From assembly GCA_044226395.1 (NCBI GenBank), contig JBGAHD010000002.1, positions 1,195,413 to 1,259,412 of the forward strand: DNA of 64,000 bases, in the 5' to 3' direction. The DNA comes from JBGAHD01 sp044226395. Lineage in GTDB: Bacteria > Pseudomonadota > Gammaproteobacteria > Xanthomonadales > Ahniellaceae. Below are positions 60,952-64,000 of this stretch, piece by piece. How positions within the stretch are numbered: position 1 is the stretch's first letter; each line of letters begins with the position of its first letter. The position numbers and the translations under genes were made by a program. The notes beneath the pieces are model-generated. The model made no database searches. It had not been told where the DNA came from and saw only the letters and a program-made list of their open reading frames with translations.

Positions 60952-61737
60952 GTGGTCAAGCCGCTGCCCAGACTCGAACTGCAGGGTTTCAACAACCTCA
61001 CCAAGGCGCTGAGTTTCAACATCTATGACCTTTGCTACGCGGTCACGGCCGAGCAGCGCGATCGTTACATCGAGTACATCGACGAGGCGTACAACGCCGA
61101 GCGTCTGACTCAGATCCTGACCGACGTGTCCGAGCGCATCGGCGCGAACATTCTCAATGTCGCGCGCCAGGACTACGATCCGCAGGGCGCCTCGGTGACG
61201 ATCTTGATCTCCGAGCAGCCGATCGCGGAGAAGCTCGGCAAGGACATGATCCCCGAGACCGTGCTCGCGCATCTGGACAAGAGCCACATCACGGTTCACA
61301 CCTATCCCGAGAGCCATCCCGTCAATGGCATCTCGACCTTCCGCGCGGACATCGACGTGGCCACCTGCGGCGTCATTTCGCCGCTGAAAGCGCTGAATTT
61401 CCTGATCGACAGCTTCGAGTCCGACATCGTGATCATGGACTACCGCGTACGCGGCTTCACCCGCGACGTGAAGGGCCGCAAGCATTACATCGATCACCGG
61501 ATCAACTCGATCCAGGATTACTTGGCCAAGCACATCAAGCAGAAGTACGAGATGTTCGACGTCAACGTGTATCAAGAGAACATCTTTCACACGAAGATGC
61601 ACGTGAAGGAGTTCGACCTCGACACTTACCTGTTCGAAGCCCAGGCCAATGACCTGGGGTTCAAGGATCGTCAGCGCATCGAGGCCGTGCTCAAGCGCGA
61701 GATCGAGGAACTCTTCCACGGCCGCAATCTCGGCTGA
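60952..61737 (+). CDS. speD: S-adenosylmethionine decarboxylase proenzyme
   Basis: 261 residues, the long E. coli-type AdoMet decarboxylase used for spermidine synthesis. Self-cleavage occurs between Lys110 and Ser111 in HLDKSHITVHTYPESHP, generating the pyruvoyl cofactor; FRADIDVATCGVISPL, YRVRGFTRDVKGRKHYIDH and VYQENIFHTKM are family signatures. GTG 60952 is fixed by GGAGG; upstream open frame has no homology. A terminator follows. Confidence 0.97.
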   Translation: MVKPLPRLELQGFNNLTKALSFNIYDLCYAVTAEQRDRYIEYIDEAYNAERLTQILTDVSERIGANILNVARQDYDPQGASVTILISEQPIAEKLGKDMIPETVLAHLDKSHITVHTYPESHPVNGISTFRADIDVATCGVISPLKALNFLIDSFESDIVIMDYRVRGFTRDVKGRKHYIDHRINSIQDYLAKHIKQKYEMFDVNVYQENIFHTKMHVKEFDLDTYLFEAQANDLGFKDRQRIEAVLKREIEELFHGRNLG

Positions 61738-61761
61738 GCCAGCCGCGTCGCGTTCGCCGAC

Positions 61762-61796
61762 CGAAGGCCGCGTCCCCGACGCGGCCTTCGCGTTTT
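61762..61796 (+). terminator. Rho-independent terminator after speD
   Basis: CGAAGGCCGCGT (61762-61773), loop CCCCG, ACGCGGCCTTCG (61779-61790), then CGTTTT. A 12-bp perfect stem between convergent speD and coq7. Confidence 0.88.
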
Positions 61797-61803
61797 CGGC
61801 CCC

Positions 61804-62460
61804 TCAGAAACGGTAAGCGGCCCACTTCATCAGGCGCGCCGTCGCCGCCATCAGCGTGGGCACGGGCGAGGGCAGGGTGATCGCGCCGGCGTCGCGCGCC
61901 TGCTCGGCGTGGCGCACTTCTTCCAGCTGCATCTGGCGCACGATGGCGCGGCTGCGCTGATCGGGCTCGGGCAGGCGCTCGAGATGATCGCCCAGGTGAG
62001 CTTCGACCTGATTCTCCGTTTCGACGATGAAGCCCAGGCTCACCGAATCGCCAGCGGCGCCGGCGAGCGCGCCAATCGCGAAGGACCCGGCGTACCACAG
62101 CGCGTTGAGCTTGCTCGGGCCGCTGTCGAGTTCCTCCAGGCGTTCGGCGCACCACGCCAGATGATCTGATTCCTCGCGCGCGGCCTCGAGCAGATGCGCG
62201 CGCAGCGCGTCGTCGCGCGTCACCGCCGCCTGGCCCAGGTAGAGCGCCTGCGCGCAGACTTCGCCGGCGTGATTGATGCGCATGAGGCCGGCGCCATGGC
62301 GACGTTGCGCCTCGTCGAGTTCGCCGTCTTCGACTTGGGTCGCGGGGTAAGGCGAGCGCGACACCGGCGCGGGGCCGAAGCAGGTGCGCAACGCATGCTC
62401 GATGCCGAGCAGGGCACGATCGATGGGGTCGCGCGCCGGGGTCTGATAGATGCGGGTCAT
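61804..62460 (-). CDS. coq7: Demethoxyubiquinone hydroxylase Coq7
   Basis: 218 residues, a di-iron monooxygenase of ubiquinone synthesis. The iron ligands are in RINHAGEVCAQ (Glu67), AAREESDHLAW (Glu97, His100), VETENQVEAHLGDHL and MQLEEVRHAEQA. The start overlaps the glcF-like stop (ATGA). Coq7 occurs in many but not all Gammaproteobacteria, others using UbiF. Confidence 0.95.
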   Translation of the reverse strand: MTRIYQTPARDPIDRALLGIEHALRTCFGPAPVSRSPYPATQVEDGELDEAQRRHGAGLMRINHAGEVCAQALYLGQAAVTRDDALRAHLLEAAREESDHLAWCAERLEELDSGPSKLNALWYAGSFAIGALAGAAGDSVSLGFIVETENQVEAHLGDHLERLPEPDQRSRAIVRQMQLEEVRHAEQARDAGAITLPSPVPTLMAATARLMKWAAYRF

Positions 62461-63683
62461 GATCGAATCACCTCGAGCAGAAACGAAACCGGATGGATGA
62501 CGGGCACGTCCAGTCCCGCGGCCGTGACGCCGGCCTGCAGTTGCAGTCGGCAGCCCGGGTTGGTCGTCAGCACGCGATCCGGCCTCAAGGCCGAGATGGC
62601 GGCGACGAGCTCATCGCGCAAAGACGTGGCGATGTCGCCATGATCGATGAAATAGCGCCCACCCGCGCCGCAACACGTCGGCTGCGATGGCAGGCGCGAC
62701 ACGCGCACGCCGGGCATGGCGCGCAGCAGGGCTTCGAGTGGCGCTTGGCCGTCGAGTCCGCGGTGCGTGCACGGCAGATGCAGCGCGACGTGCAGGGGTT
62801 TTGATGCGGATGGCGGTGAATCGCGAAGGATTTCAGCGAGCAAGCTGGAAAGCTCGCGCGTCGGACCGGTCGTGGCGACTGCGAGCCCCGCGATCGCGCG
62901 ATGGCAGCCGCTGCTCGAATGCACGAGCCAGTCCGCTTCGCGCGCGTGCAATGCCGCGCGCGCGCGTTCCGCGTCATTGTGAGCAGCAGTGACATTGCCA
63001 GCGTGCAGTTCGATCGCGCCACAGCAGAGATCCTTCCGCGCGAACTCGAGCATGACACCGCGCGTGGCGAGGACTTCGCGCGCGGCCAGCCACGTGTCGC
63101 GCTCGATGCTCGCGCCGGCGCAGCCGAGGAAGGCCAGTGCCTTGCGCGTCGGTTGCGCTGACGATGTCGCGGCGATCTCAGTCTTGAGCGAAGCGCTTGC
63201 CGCGACCGGGGGAATCGCGACCGCGACTTCGCGCAGCGCGCGCCAACGTCGCGGCGTCAATCGCGCCGGCCAGATGCGCGCGAAACGACGAAGAACACGC
63301 ATCAGGCGTGGTCGACGCAGCAACCATGTGCTCGCGCGCGCCATCCGCGATGCGCGCGCGCCGTTTTCGGCGAGCCGCGCGCGCGTACGCGTGATCAGCT
63401 CGACATAGCGCACCTTGCTAGGGCACACGCCCTCGCACGCGCCGCACACGATGCAGGCATCGAGGCGCGACGTCGTCTCTTCGTCGACATTGAATTCGCG
63501 CGCCGCCGCCAGCATCTTCATCAACGCGACGCGACCGCGCGGCGACGAGGACTCCACGCGCTCCACGCGGTACGTCGGGCAATGCGGCAAGCACAGTCCG
63601 CACATCACGCACTGATCCGCCAGGGTCGACAGATCGGCGCGAGACGCGTGATTTTCGGCGGTGGCGATAGAAAGTGTTTCCAT
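62457..63683 (-). CDS. glcF: Glycolate oxidase iron-sulfur subunit-like protein
   Basis: 408 residues. Two 4Fe-4S ferredoxin motifs: Cys25-Cys28-Cys31-Cys35 (CVMCGLCLPHCP) and Cys77-Cys80-Cys83-Cys87 (CIVCGACEGVCP). Two CCG domains follow (LGCAGASIERDT with LCCGAIELHAGN, and LPCTHRG with TCCGAGGRYF). This is the GlcF/LutA/heterodisulfide-reductase-like electron carrier. No GlcD/GlcE flavin subunits are adjacent, so the partner is unknown. ATG 63683 follows GAGGAAA. Confidence 0.92.
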   Translation of the reverse strand: METLSIATAENHASRADLSTLADQCVMCGLCLPHCPTYRVERVESSSPRGRVALMKMLAAAREFNVDEETTSRLDACIVCGACEGVCPSKVRYVELITRTRARLAENGARASRMARASTWLLRRPRLMRVLRRFARIWPARLTPRRWRALREVAVAIPPVAASASLKTEIAATSSAQPTRKALAFLGCAGASIERDTWLAAREVLATRGVMLEFARKDLCCGAIELHAGNVTAAHNDAERARAALHAREADWLVHSSSGCHRAIAGLAVATTGPTRELSSLLAEILRDSPPSASKPLHVALHLPCTHRGLDGQAPLEALLRAMPGVRVSRLPSQPTCCGAGGRYFIDHGDIATSLRDELVAAISALRPDRVLTTNPGCRLQLQAGVTAAGLDVPVIHPVSFLLEVIRS

Positions 63684-63794
63684 TAGGTTTCCTCGAGCGC
63701 ATTTTAGTCCTCGCGGGGGCTTCCCCTGCGGCGAGGACCCGACTAAGATGCGCGCCCCCGACATGTGGGGCCGAAAATAATTTCACGGACGGTG

Positions 63795-63822
63795 TTGACG
63801 TCCACGAAAACGGCCCTATAAT
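63795..63822 (+). promoter_or_regulatory. Strong rRNA operon promoter
   Basis: TTGACG (63795-63800), 16-bp spacer, perfect TATAAT (63817-63822), followed by a GC-rich discriminator (GCGCGGC), the form expected of a stringently controlled promoter. An A/T tract (GAAAATAATTT, 63773-63783) upstream resembles an UP element. Confidence 0.9.
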
Positions 63823-63828
63823 GCGCGG

Positions 63829-64000
63829 CTCCCTCGACGCCTTTGGCGGTTGGACGAAATGTCCGAGACGAGGAAAGATCTTTGACAGTGTGCGCAGGTG
63901 ACTTGTGTGGGCGCCTGATGGACGAGTGATCGTCCACAGAAAATAGGCGCTCCAAGTAAGAACCTCAGTAGTAATACAGTAGTTCTTGATTTGGGACGCT
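63829..64000 (+). ncRNA. Leader of a ribosomal RNA operon (16S lies beyond the window)
   Basis: No coding frame. A boxA-like GATCTTTGACA (63877-63887, compare TGCTCTTTAACA) is followed by text of the kind I associate with Xanthomonadales rRNA leaders. Folded elements: GGAC/GTCC (63852-63864); TGGACGA-GTGA-TCGTCCA (63919-63936) nested in an outer stem GGGCGCCT/AGGCGCTC (63909-63916 with 63945-63952, one G-U); and AAGAAC/GTTCTT (63958-63987). These are typical antitermination and RNase III processing features. The 16S 5' end is not reached. Confidence 0.75.

Overview
The window is high-GC chromosomal DNA with no transposase, integrase, phage gene or CRISPR array. Several features point to the Xanthomonadales/Lysobacterales branch of Gammaproteobacteria: a Clp-type CRP homologue with Glu99, a metY-metX-aspartokinase/homoserine dehydrogenase operon, trpEGDC next to clp and speD, a class GN sortase with its own two-component system, and an rRNA leader of the style I associate with this group. 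The assignment is inference from gene content, not from a search.

Layout, left to right. 1-522: start of a secreted RCC1-like protein cut by the window edge. 674-3111: NarL-type regulator plus hybrid kinase. 3255-4887: short isochorismatase-fold hydrolase divergent from a GlxA-type regulator. 5068-10214: glutathione transferase, YbdK-type ligase, small conserved protein, MAPEG protein, cation exchanger-like protein and NhaA. 10226-15304: sulfur/methionine operon behind an attenuator that carries a Met/Cys-codon leader peptide. 15292-21684: cysteine synthase-like enzyme, DASS transporter, two-component pair, SDR and polyprenyl-phosphate glycosyltransferase. 21836-31182: lipase lipoprotein, DUF1302, DUF1329, YCF48 and RND permease genes, closed by a strong terminator; this looks like an envelope lipid export or handling machine.

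31256-44268 is the most unusual block. It holds an ECF sigma factor, a TPR-type Ser/Thr kinase, an FHA protein with a degenerate GGDEF-like domain, two double-glycine peptide precursors sharing a GTWP core motif, two putative modification proteins (one SelO-like), a HlyD adaptor, a C39 peptidase ABC exporter and a lysyl-endopeptidase-like secreted protease. Five promoters here match TGTCGYTT-N14-CGTAWY with identical spacing. They lie before the sigma gene, the FHA gene, both precursors and the protease. The simplest reading is one regulon: a kinase-controlled sigma factor switching on a ribosomally made peptide system.

44383-54355: EamA transporter, Mpo1-like protein, purC, cytochrome c, djlA, rpe, then the sortase, its VIT/VWA target and the pdsR-pdsS pair. 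54473-63683: trpEGDC, MarR-GNAT fusion, GNAT, clp, speD, coq7 and a glcF-like gene. 63795-64000: a strong promoter and structured leader of an rRNA operon whose 16S gene should begin just past the right edge.

Genes are densely packed, often with 4-bp ATGA or GTGA overlaps. Because of the GC bias, long antisense frames accompany most genes; these were treated as shadows.
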